Shown here: piece by piece, positions 34,523 through 42,928 of the stretch | Layout of the letters: every line of letters begins with the position of its first letter | How positions within the stretch are numbered: the first letter of the stretch is position 1 | From: Hymenobacter cellulosivorans | Lineage (GTDB): Bacteria; Bacteroidota; Bacteroidia; Cytophagales; Hymenobacteraceae | Assembly: GCF_022919135.1 (NCBI RefSeq) | Contig: NZ_CP095049.1 | Location: 310,001-374,000 of the forward strand | DNA: 64,000 bases | Reading direction: 5' to 3' | Notes under the pieces: generated by a model | What the model saw: only the letters and a program-made list of their open reading frames with translations | Databases searched by the model: none | Told to the model about the DNA's origin: nothing | Position numbers and translations under genes: made by a program

Positions 34523-37099
34523 TTAAGGCTTACTGACTTCAAGCTGCGGAGCCGGTTCCGTAGGCTGCGGGCGTTGGTAGCTTTGCCAGAACAGCGGCCG
34601 GTAAGGAGTTTTTGATGCCTGCCAAATTTCTCCCCGACGAAGGGTTGGGTCATCTTGCCCCGCCAGCAAATCGGCAGGTGTGGGCTGGGGTAGCGGGGTG
34701 AAATACTCTTCGCAGAACTTTTGGGCATAGAACGGTTTGCCACCCAGTATATGACCGATACTTACTACTTGCGCTACGCTGCTCGCCACGTGGTAACGAC
34801 CATTGGCCCCCTGCTCATACGTGACTACATGGGCCTTGCGGTGGTCCGAAAAAACTTCGGGGTATAGGCGCGCAATGTCGCTTTTGGTGCCGTGGTATTT
34901 GCGGGCAATAGCGTTGTTTTTCACCGTGTCTTCCTGCCACAACGCCTCATAGCGCACCACGGCATAGTCGCGCTGCCGCACGTACACTTTCCCGGCATAG
35001 CCACTGACAAGGTACATGCCCGTAGACCGGTTTGTGGCCCGTTTTACGGCAAAGCGAATCACGTAGAGTGTTTCGCCGCTCCGCTGCTCGATGCTGTCAA
35101 ACCGCAACTGGTACTTACCCAGCGTACCCGACTTGAACAGGGGCGAAATTCGTACGGGGTCGGAGCCGGCCGTAAAAAATCCGTGGCCAGGCTCCAGATA
35201 TACCGAGTAGTCGGCCGGCTCCTGAGCGGGAACCAGCGCGTGCTTTTCCCGCACCAGGTGGGTTTGCTTAGGCCCCATCATCAGGAAGCCCCCGTGCCAC
35301 TCTTTAAACCCGGCCGGATCGAGCACGTCACTTACGTATTCTACCTCGTAGCGCAGCGTATCGAAGTTGGTAATTCGGCGGTGGGAGTAAACCTGGGCGG
35401 CGTAGTTCTGCTGTTCATAGTTGGTAGCCGCGGCCTTTATCACCTTCTTCATAATCCGGTGCGGATCCTGCGACTGGGCACTCACCCGCACGTCGGCCAG
35501 GGCAAAGGCGGCGGGCACGAGCTGAACCGCTAGCGGGGCCGACGATGAACGAGCTGTCAGCATAACCGGTTCGTAGCCGATGCTGCTGACCTGTACGGTT
35601 TCGCCTTGGCGGCTCGGCAACCGGAAGCGGCCCTGCGCGTCGGAAATGGTCCCGGTGCTCCGACTGGGCACAGCTACAGTTGCAAACGGAACGGGGCCCC
35701 CCGTTTTATGGTCGAGCACGGTGCCGGTAAGCAGAATGGCCGGTCCGGTCTTACCGGCAGGCCGGGTGGCTGGGTTGAGCCCGCGCCGGGCCGGGCTCGG
35801 TGCTGAGCCGGATAGGTCGGGCGTAGCCGCCGCAGTGGCCGCAGACACAGTTGCCGCGTGCGGTGGATTCACTGATTTAAGGAACAGAAACCCGTCGACG
35901 ACCTCGCTCCAGCGCCCCGTCATTGGCTTGTACTCAAACGCGTACGTAGTGAGCATCTGCCCCGGGGCATCGTGCTTCAGACTCACAAAGCTGTACTCTT
36001 CACTTTTGGCCAATAGCTGCGCTTCCAGCGTACCAGCAGCGGGGGTGGGCACGGCCACAGGTTTGCCCCAGGAGCCAAAACCGTGGCTGCCGCCGCCCGC
36101 TAGGGTACCCAGCACATACACGGCATCCGGGCCCAGCTTGGCTTTCACGGCCTGCCCCATAGAGCGAAATTCTTTTACATCATCACCACTCAGGACGTGC
36201 ACCTTGTTGGCCAAGTGCCCCAGCGCTCCCCAGCAAATTACCTTTTCCCGGGGGTGCTGGCGCACGTACCACAGTAGGTTGTCGGCCATCTGGGCATCGC
36301 GCGGGTTGCTGGTAGTAGCCGTCCACTCCGAGGAGTCCCGTGCGGCTGGGTCGTTGGTAGCATAGTCGTGAGCTAGGGCCTGCAGGCTGCGCAGGTTTTG
36401 CAGCCAGAAAACGGCCCGCTCCCGGCGTTGTGCATCCGTTCCGGCCGCTACTTTCTCCAGCAGCTTGCGGGCCTTGCCGATCTGCAAATCGAAGATGAGA
36501 ATCTGGTGGGTGGGCGGAAAAAGAAAGTTCTCGCCCATCGTGCTCAGGCACTCTTCCAGGTAATCATAGGCCAGCTCGTTGCCTCCTTTCTCCGGTTTGA
36601 GCAGTGCTTCCAACTCCTCTAGCTGGCTTTCCTGGTAAGCTCCGCTAAGCTGACTATCGAAGCCCGCTACGCGCAGCCGGCCTTTGCCCAGCAGCGGCAG
36701 CAGGGCCTGAAACTCCTGGGTGCCGGTCCACACGTTGAACACGCTGGCTTCTATGGCTTCCCGCACGGGCACGCCGGTCGAAATCTCACGTTGGGCCTTA
36801 TCCAGCTCATAGAAGCCGCTTTCAAAAGCCACGGTGGTAAAGCCCAGGCGCTGCTGCAAAAAGCGTATCAGCCGGATTTTGGCTTCGGTAACGTTGCCTT
36901 CGCCATGAGTGGGCTCACCCAGCATCACGACCTGCGCCCGGCCTATTTCCTGAACCAGAAACTCCAGGTCGGCAAAGCTCGTGTCGGCGGGGCTTATACT
37001 CCGCACAGGGCGGGCCGGCAAAGTAGGCTGGGCCTGTACTGCGAGGGCTAATACCAACCACAACAGGCAGATGCCCAGCAAACGACGGATAGAAAACAT
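34523..37099 (-). CDS. Secreted erythromycin-esterase-like protein fused to a CarboxypepD_reg-like domain
   Basis: An 858-aa protein. Signal peptide 1-23 (GICLLWLVLALAVQAQ). Residues of about 40-410 match the erythromycin esterase family: LGEPTHGEGNVTEAKIRL with conserved Glu/His, TVAFESGFYELD, and a later GALGHLANKV. A Pro/Ala linker (about 430-460) leads to a carboxypeptidase-regulatory-like beta domain (465-545; GTVLDHKTGGPVPFATVAVP ... GRFRLPS). A C-terminal region of about 300 aa follows (SAQSQDPHRIMKKVIKAA ... VVRYEALWQED), as seen in other Bacteroidota exported proteins. Macrolide hydrolysis should not be assumed; many members act on unknown esters. A 9-bp inverted repeat lies just before the start. 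Confidence 0.82.
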   Translation of the reverse strand: MFSIRRLLGICLLWLVLALAVQAQPTLPARPVRSISPADTSFADLEFLVQEIGRAQVVMLGEPTHGEGNVTEAKIRLIRFLQQRLGFTTVAFESGFYELDKAQREISTGVPVREAIEASVFNVWTGTQEFQALLPLLGKGRLRVAGFDSQLSGAYQESQLEELEALLKPEKGGNELAYDYLEECLSTMGENFLFPPTHQILIFDLQIGKARKLLEKVAAGTDAQRRERAVFWLQNLRSLQALAHDYATNDPAARDSSEWTATTSNPRDAQMADNLLWYVRQHPREKVICWGALGHLANKVHVLSGDDVKEFRSMGQAVKAKLGPDAVYVLGTLAGGGSHGFGSWGKPVAVPTPAAGTLEAQLLAKSEEYSFVSLKHDAPGQMLTTYAFEYKPMTGRWSEVVDGFLFLKSVNPPHAATVSAATAAATPDLSGSAPSPARRGLNPATRPAGKTGPAILLTGTVLDHKTGGPVPFATVAVPSRSTGTISDAQGRFRLPSRQGETVQVSSIGYEPVMLTARSSSAPLAVQLVPAAFALADVRVSAQSQDPHRIMKKVIKAAATNYEQQNYAAQVYSHRRITNFDTLRYEVEYVSDVLDPAGFKEWHGGFLMMGPKQTHLVREKHALVPAQEPADYSVYLEPGHGFFTAGSDPVRISPLFKSGTLGKYQLRFDSIEQRSGETLYVIRFAVKRATNRSTGMYLVSGYAGKVYVRQRDYAVVRYEALWQEDTVKNNAIARKYHGTKSDIARLYPEVFSDHRKAHVVTYEQGANGRYHVASSVAQVVSIGHILGGKPFYAQKFCEEYFTPLPQPTPADLLAGQDDPTLRRGEIWQASKTPYRPLFWQSYQRPQPTEPAPQLEVSKP

Positions 37100-37104
37100 G
37101 ACAA

Positions 37105-37139
37105 TAGATTAGCAACGCAGAATATAGAGCGCTAATCTA
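37105..37139. promoter_or_regulatory. Inverted repeat before the esterase-fusion gene
   Basis: TAGATTAGC (37105-37113) and GCTAATCTA (37131-37139) are perfect complements separated by 17 bp, beginning 6 bp upstream of the start. It could be an operator or a hairpin in the leader RNA that controls ribosome access. Confidence 0.4.
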
Positions 37140-37215
37140 GTCGATTTTAGGGTGCGGCTTTCAGCTGGTAGGAGTGAATACGTCTACTCTGAGGCATAAA
37201 CAGATAGCAGGCTTA

Positions 37216-37255
37216 CAAAAAAAAGGCCGCTTCCTGTACTAGGAAGCGGCCTTTC
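37216..37255 (-). terminator. Intrinsic terminator after the small lipoprotein gene
   Basis: The stem AAGGCCGCTTCCT/AGGAAGCGGCCTT with a short loop. On the minus strand it is followed by T8. Confidence 0.9.
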
Positions 37256-37276
37256 CAAAAACGGCTACAAGGAAAA

Positions 37277-37693
37277 TTACTCCTTTTCGAGGCGCAGCTC
37301 GGCGCCTTCGGGGCTTTTCAGCGTGAGTTTGTCGTCGGTCAGCGTTACCACATCAAAGCTGTTGCTGGTAGCAGCGCCATCGGGGGTCAGCATAATTTTC
37401 TTACCGGGCTGGTCGAAGGTGTACTTACCATTGACGGCCCCGGCGGGTGAAGTCATGTTGTACTGACCGTTGGCGAAGAACGTAAGCCGCTCGTCTTCCT
37501 GGGCGTCGGTCTGTTTCACTTTCTCGCCGCCGGCGCTGAGCTCTTTGTCAGTTTTCCAGACCTTGCTCTCCGTACCGTAGAGCATATTTACGCCTTCAAC
37601 TTTACCTTCCTTGCTACCGCAGGCAGACAGGAACAGAACGGCCAGCGTCAGCAGGCTGGCGAGTAAGCGAAAGGAAGTGGGGAGAGTTTTCAT
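37277..37693 (-). CDS. Small lipocalin-like lipoprotein
   Basis: A 138-aa protein. The ATG at 37693 gives a lipoprotein signal (SLLTLAVLFLSAC, lipobox LSAC, followed by GSKEGK). The mature part, with LYGTESKVWKTDKEL, DERLTFFANGQYNM, NGKYTFDQPGKKIMLTPDG and DVVTLTDDKLTLKS, fits the lipocalin-like barrels of Bacteroidota (DUF4923/5004-type). The ligand is unknown. Single gene with its own terminator. Confidence 0.78.
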   Translation of the reverse strand: MKTLPTSFRLLASLLTLAVLFLSACGSKEGKVEGVNMLYGTESKVWKTDKELSAGGEKVKQTDAQEDERLTFFANGQYNMTSPAGAVNGKYTFDQPGKKIMLTPDGAATSNSFDVVTLTDDKLTLKSPEGAELRLEKE

Positions 37694-37919
37694 GAGGAAA
37701 GAAAGGGTTTTGGGGAAGGACAAAAACAACCCGCCGCCGCCCAAATAGCGGCTAGCGTTGCGGTTCTTACGGGGCAGAAGCTAAAGAGTTAAGCCTAGCA
37801 CGGCTGGGCTTAGGCGGCCACAACCAATTTCAACCCCGGGGCGTAATAGCCCCTGATACCGTGGCCGTCAGGCACATGCGGTACTGCCACTCTCCCCTCA
37901 CCTTAACCGACACATACTC

Positions 37920-38228
37920 ATGGGACTGTTCGATTTCCTCAGCAATAAAGGCGAAGAAAAACCGGTTCAACCCGCCGCCAAGCCCGCCGCCGGTGGCACC
38001 GATTTTTTCGGAAATAATAATGCCGCTGCCAACCCCACGGCGCAACCCGCCGCCGCAAAAGGCGACTCTTACACTGTGGTAAGTGGAGATTCACTCTCCA
38101 AGATTGCCAAAAACCACTACGGTGACGCCTCGAAGTGGCACCAGATTTACGAAGCAAACAAAGCTATTATTGGCGCTAACCCCGACCATATCGAAGTGGG
38201 TCAGCAGCTTACGTTACCTACCCTTTAG
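37920..38228 (+). CDS. LysM-domain protein
   Basis: A 102-aa protein with no signal peptide. N-terminal MGLFDFLSNKGEEKP is followed by a Pro/Ala/Asn-rich linker (residues 16-47). One complete LysM domain follows (about 50-100): YTVVSGDSLSKIAKNHYGDASKWHQIYEANK ... VGQQLTLP, split here by the variable loop. It resembles the small LysM proteins of the YgaU/BON-LysM group, but without BON. LysM binds peptidoglycan or chitin-like glycans. How it would reach the wall without a signal is unclear. Confidence 0.85.
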   Translation: MGLFDFLSNKGEEKPVQPAAKPAAGGTDFFGNNNAAANPTAQPAAAKGDSYTVVSGDSLSKIAKNHYGDASKWHQIYEANKAIIGANPDHIEVGQQLTLPTL

Positions 38229-38253
38229 GTCCTTTTTTGCAGAAAAAGGTTGG

Positions 38254-38286
38254 AAACGCCGCCCGAGCTTCGGGCGGCGTTTTTTT
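38254..38286 (+). terminator. Intrinsic terminator after the LysM gene
   Basis: The stem AACGCCGCCCG/CGGGCGGCGTT with a 4-nt loop is followed by T6. Confidence 0.92.
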
Positions 38287-38328
38287 CTGCCTGCTTTTTT
38301 GGAAAAGCAAAAAAACTTTTCGCAGAAT

Positions 38329-38358
38329 TTGGTCTTCTCAATTCCATCTGTACATTTG
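38329..38358 (+). promoter_or_regulatory. Promoter of the methionine (met) operon
   Basis: TTG (38329-38331), 19 bp, then TACATTTG (38351-38358), an exact -7 box. Transcription should start near 38365, about 40 nt before the riboswitch. Confidence 0.75.
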
Positions 38359-38405
38359 CAGTCACCAACCCGGTACTCTCCCAGAACGATGGGACAGTTT
38401 GAAAG

Positions 38406-38518
38406 AATTTATACAGAAGCGGCGAGAGAACAGGCTCCCTGACCCGCTGGCAACCTTCATCTGATGAAAGGTGCCAATTCCTGCCCGCCCGGCGTAAGGC
38501 CCGCGGGAGCTATAAGTC
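38406..38518 (+). promoter_or_regulatory. SAM-I (S-box) riboswitch
   Basis: The conserved S-box core is present: GGCAACC (38449 onward), a P3 helix, then AAGGTGCCAATTCCTGC (from 38467), followed by a GC-rich P4 hairpin. The closing P1 helix pairs TTTATA (38408-38413) with TATAAG (38511-38516). The RNA binds S-adenosylmethionine and should lower expression of metY-metX-hom when SAM is abundant. No terminator with a U-tract follows directly. P1 ends only about 10 nt before the ATG of the poly-Cys ORF, so control may act on translation of that ORF, which is inference. Confidence 0.88.
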
Positions 38519-38525
38519 GAGTACC

Positions 38526-38690
38526 ATGGAAAACAACCCCGCTTCCGCTTTCATCTCCCCATCCGCTGCAGCCGCCTCTGTGCCCGCTGCCTCGCCGATG
38601 GGTTTGCGCGTTTTCGCCGCTGGGTTTTCGCCCCGGCTGGCCGCACGAATGCGAATGTGCAGTTGGTCCACGTGTTGTTGCTGTTGCTAG
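38526..38690 (+). CDS. Leader ORF with C-terminal penta-cysteine tract
   Basis: A 54-codon ORF begins 8 nt after the last S-box base and ends 210 bp before metY. Residues 1-24 are Ala/Ser/Pro-rich (MENNPASAFISPSAAAASVP). The end reads RMRMCSWSTCCCCC, i.e. Cys45 and Cys50-54, coded TGT TGT TGC TGT TGC before TAG. It has no signal peptide or domain. The position between a SAM sensor and a sulfhydrylase gene, and the Cys run at the very end, suggest a cis-acting leader peptide at which ribosomes slow when Cys-tRNA is low. That is inference. Actinobacterial sulfur genes are known to use poly-Cys leader ORFs as attenuators, an analogy only. Alternatively it is chance; translation is not proven. 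Confidence 0.6.
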   Translation: MENNPASAFISPSAAAASVPAASPMGLRVFAAGFSPRLAARMRMCSWSTCCCCC

Positions 38691-38823
38691 CCCACTGAGC
38701 GCCTAGCTTCTCCCCTTTCTCCTTTTTTCTGGCTTTCCCACCGTGTGCGGCCACTTGCTGGTGCACTTCGGCGCAGGGTCTGGCCGGGCTCCGCTGCAGC
38801 CTTTTGGGGCTCCGGATGCCTTC

Positions 38824-38852
38824 CTGGTTGCCGTCGCCATGACTCCAACCAG
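38824..38852 (+). promoter_or_regulatory. Hairpin between the poly-Cys ORF and metY
   Basis: CTGGTTG (38824-38830) pairs perfectly with CAACCAG (38846-38852) around a 15-nt loop, about 50 nt before the metY start. It might be part of an attenuation switch linked to the leader ORF. No T-tract follows. Confidence 0.3.
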
Positions 38853-38888
38853 CTGACAATCTGAAACTTCATTTCAAAGACTTCTTAA

Positions 38889-40286
<1,398 letters not shown>

Positions 40287-40397
40287 AGTAGAGAGGAGAC
40301 TTGGCGGGCAATGAGAGTGGCCCGTCTGCTCCGGCTACGGCAGCGCCGTGAATGGCAGGATGAGGAGTTGTGAGAGAGGAATCATCCTGACCATTCC

Positions 40398-40494
40398 GCA
40401 ATAGCCCGGGTTGAGCCGGCAGAGGTCCACCAAAACCTTCATTGGGTGGGACTGATGCAAGACGGACCAGCCGGCTCAGCCCGCGCGCTATTGC
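40398..40494 (+). promoter_or_regulatory. Structured intergenic element between metY and metX
   Basis: The left arm 40398-40420 and right arm 40470-40494 form a long helix of about 22 bp with small internal loops (GCAATAGC...TGAGCCGGC). Inside is a second hairpin built from GTCCACC (40425-40431) and GGGTGGGAC, and an unpaired A-rich loop. The nested layout looks like a folded RNA rather than a terminator (no T-run). It does not match S-box, SAM-II or SAH core motifs that I know. Confidence 0.5.
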
Positions 40495-40505
40495 ATTGAT
40501 ATTAA

Positions 40506-40528
40506 AGCCCGCCGCTTACCAGCGGGCT
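40506..40528 (+). promoter_or_regulatory. Small hairpin before metX
   Basis: AGCCCGC (40506-40512) and GCGGGCT (40522-40528) form a perfect 7-bp stem 22 nt before the metX ATG. It could gate translation together with the larger element just upstream. Confidence 0.4.
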
Positions 40529-40550
40529 GCCCAACCCGACCTATTGCCTC

Positions 40551-41582
40551 ATGAATCAGCCTCGGCTTTTGAACCTTCCGGCGGGACTCGTGCTCGAAAG
40601 TGGCGCGACGCTGGCTCCGGTGCAGATAGCCTACCACACCTTCGGCACGCTCAACGAAGCCCGAGACAATGTGGTATGGGTGTGCCATGCCCTGACGGCC
40701 AATGCCGACGTGCTCAGCTGGTGGACCGGCCTGTTTGGCTCCGGCCATTACTTCGACCCAGCCGACTGGTTTATCGTGTGCGCCAATATTTTGGGCTCGT
40801 GCTACGGCAGCACCGGCCCGCTGACGCCCGTTGGGGAAGCCGCCGAGCCCCTGTACCAGCAGTTTCCGCTGGTCACGATTCGGGACCTGGCGGCGGCGCA
40901 CGAGGCTCTGCGGCTGGAGTTGGGCCTAGCGAAAATCCATACTCTGATTGGGGGCTCGTTGGGCGGACAGCAGGCTTTGGAATGGGCTATTCAGCGGCCC
41001 GAGGTATTTGCCAATCTGGTGGTGCTGGCTACCAATGCTCAACACTCGCCCTGGGGCATTGCCTTCAATGAGGCCCAGCGGCTGGCCATTTTCGCCGACG
41101 TTACTTACCACGAAGGCACGCCCAGCGGTGGGCAGCGGGGCATGAAAGCCGCCCGGGCTACAGCCCTGCTTAGCTACCGCAGCTACGACGCCTACGGCCG
41201 CACCCAGGCCGAAACCGACCCCGACCGGCTCGACGACTTTCGGGCCAGTTCCTACCAGCAGCACCAGGGCGACAAACTCGTGGCCCGCTTCAATGCCTAC
41301 AGCTACGTGGCGTTGTCGCGCACGATGGATACGCACCACGTGGGCCGGGGCCGCGGCAGCCTGGCCGCCGCGCTAAGCCAGATTCGGGCCCGGACGCTGG
41401 TGCTGGGCATCAGCTCCGACGTGCTGTTTCCGCCCGCTGAGCAGCAGCTGTTAGCCCGCCACATTCCGGGCGCCACTTATGCCGAAATGGATTCCCAGTT
41501 CGGCCACGACGGTTTTTTAATCGAAACCGCCCAGATAACGCAGTTTTTAGAACAATTCTATGTCCCCAGTCTCGTCCATTAA
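40551..41582 (+). CDS. metX: Homoserine O-acetyltransferase
   Basis: A 343-aa alpha/beta-hydrolase-fold enzyme that acetylates homoserine with acetyl-CoA to give the MetY substrate. The conserved start PAGLVLESGATLAPVQIAYHTFGTLN, CHALTANADV, the nucleophile Ser136 in GGSLGGQQALEWA, Asp in GISSDVLFPP and His in QFGHDGFLIE complete the triad. The last 23 bases overlap the hom start, so the two genes are translationally coupled. It is part of the SAM-riboswitch operon. Acetyl rather than succinyl specificity is inferred from pairing with MetY. Confidence 0.94.
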   Translation: MNQPRLLNLPAGLVLESGATLAPVQIAYHTFGTLNEARDNVVWVCHALTANADVLSWWTGLFGSGHYFDPADWFIVCANILGSCYGSTGPLTPVGEAAEPLYQQFPLVTIRDLAAAHEALRLELGLAKIHTLIGGSLGGQQALEWAIQRPEVFANLVVLATNAQHSPWGIAFNEAQRLAIFADVTYHEGTPSGGQRGMKAARATALLSYRSYDAYGRTQAETDPDRLDDFRASSYQQHQGDKLVARFNAYSYVALSRTMDTHHVGRGRGSLAAALSQIRARTLVLGISSDVLFPPAEQQLLARHIPGATYAEMDSQFGHDGFLIETAQITQFLEQFYVPSLVH

Positions 41583-42849
41583 CCCCGCGGTATCGGCTAT
41601 TGCTGCCTCCCTGATAACGGCCAGCGCCCCGCTGCGCATTGGCCTGATCGGCTTTGGCTGCGTCGGCCAGGGCCTCTATGAGATTCTGCAGCGCCTACCC
41701 GGCTTTGGGGCCGAAGTACGGCGCATCGCCGTGAAAAACCCGGCCAAGCTCCGTACCCTGCCCGCCGAGGCCTTCAGCTTCCACGCCGACGAGCTGCTGC
41801 AGGATCCCGGGTTGGACGTGCTGGTCGAAGTCATTGACGACGCGGCCGAGGCGTTCCGCTTGGTGAGCACCGCGTTGCGGCAGGGCCGACAGGTTGTGAC
41901 GGCCAATAAAGCCATGGTAGCCCAGCACCTGCCCGAGCTGGTGGCCTTGCAGCGTGAGTTTGGCGGCATCCTGCTGTATGAAGCCGCCGTGTGCGGCAGC
42001 ATCCCGATTATCCGGACGCTGGACGCGCATTTCGGACAGGAACCACTGCGTAGCGTGAGCGGAATTTTCAACGGCTCTTCGAACTACGTGCTGACGCGCA
42101 TGGGCCAGGATGGCTCGGAATATGCCGTGGCACTAGCCGAAGCCCAGCAGAAAGGCTTTGCCGAAACCGACCCTACCTTGGACATGGCCGCCTTCGACCC
42201 TCGCTCGAAAGCCGTAATTCTGGCGGCTCATGCTTACGGCGTGTTTCTGCAGCCCGAGCAGGTGCTGAACCTGGGCATCGAAAACGTCAGCGCCACCGAC
42301 ATTGGCTACGCGGCCGTAGCCGGCCAGAAGATTAAGGTCGTGGCCGGGCTATACTTGCTGCCCAACAACCAGCTCAGCGTGCTAGTTACTCCGCAGTTTG
42401 TCGACCCGACGTCCTCGCTCTACACCGTGGATGATGAGTTCAACGGCGTGGTTATCGAGGCGGAGTTTGCTGGCACCCAGTTTCTGCAGGGCCGGGGCGC
42501 AGGCGGACACCCGACCGGCTCAGCCGTGCTTTCCGACATTGCGGCCTTGCGCAACCAGCAGCGCTACGCCTATCCCAAGCTGGGCACCGAGCCGCTAACC
42601 TACACCACCGACCTGGAAATTGAAATCTACCTGCGGACCGACGATGAGCTGATTCTAGACCAACTGGGCTTTACCGATATTACCGAGGAAGCCGACGAGG
42701 ACAGTTATATCGTGGGCTACGTGCCGCTCGATGCCCTGCTTCAGCACCGGGACCGGCTACGCCAAGCCGGGGCCTTCGTGGCCCGCACCGGCAACGTACG
42801 GCCCGCAACACACTCCGTTGAGGCCCTGGCCCTGGCGACGAGTGAATGA
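41560..42849 (+). CDS. hom: Homoserine dehydrogenase
   Basis: A 429-aa enzyme reducing aspartate semialdehyde to homoserine with NAD(P)H. The Rossmann motif GLIGFGCVGQGL follows a 25-residue leader. VVTANKAMVAQH, YEAAVCGSIPIIRTL, GIFNGSSNYVLTRM, FAETDPTLDMAAFD and catalytic-site residues in GRGAGGHPTGSAVLSDI are all present. It is monofunctional (no aspartokinase domain). A degenerate ACT-like C-terminus (340-420) may bind an effector. It overlaps metX by 23 nt and ends the operon. A dedicated hom in a methionine operon may favour flux to methionine over threonine. Confidence 0.94.
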   Translation: MSPVSSINPAVSAIAASLITASAPLRIGLIGFGCVGQGLYEILQRLPGFGAEVRRIAVKNPAKLRTLPAEAFSFHADELLQDPGLDVLVEVIDDAAEAFRLVSTALRQGRQVVTANKAMVAQHLPELVALQREFGGILLYEAAVCGSIPIIRTLDAHFGQEPLRSVSGIFNGSSNYVLTRMGQDGSEYAVALAEAQQKGFAETDPTLDMAAFDPRSKAVILAAHAYGVFLQPEQVLNLGIENVSATDIGYAAVAGQKIKVVAGLYLLPNNQLSVLVTPQFVDPTSSLYTVDDEFNGVVIEAEFAGTQFLQGRGAGGHPTGSAVLSDIAALRNQQRYAYPKLGTEPLTYTTDLEIEIYLRTDDELILDQLGFTDITEEADEDSYIVGYVPLDALLQHRDRLRQAGAFVARTGNVRPATHSVEALALATSE

Positions 42850-42872
42850 TCAGCCAGCCTTTTTCTGCATAC

Positions 42873-42909
42873 GAAAAAGCCTTTCCCTGTTCCGGGAAAG
42901 GCTTTTTTA
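42873..42909. terminator. Terminator of the met operon
   Basis: The stem AAGCCTTTCCC/GGGAAAGGCTT with a short loop, A5 before and T6 after. Convergent genes on both sides can use it. Confidence 0.93.
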
Positions 42910-42928
42910 TTAATCGGCTGAACTGGCT

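Noticed and set aside
38691..38823. Search for an intrinsic terminator after the poly-Cys ORF
   Set aside because: The repeated GGGCTCCG segments and C/T-rich tracts do not form a stem with a U-tail; no terminator can be called.
40315..40380. 20-codon ORF between metY and metX
   Set aside because: Translation (MRVARLLRLRQRREWQ...) has no Cys or Met run and no link to the regulatory theme; it is probably chance.
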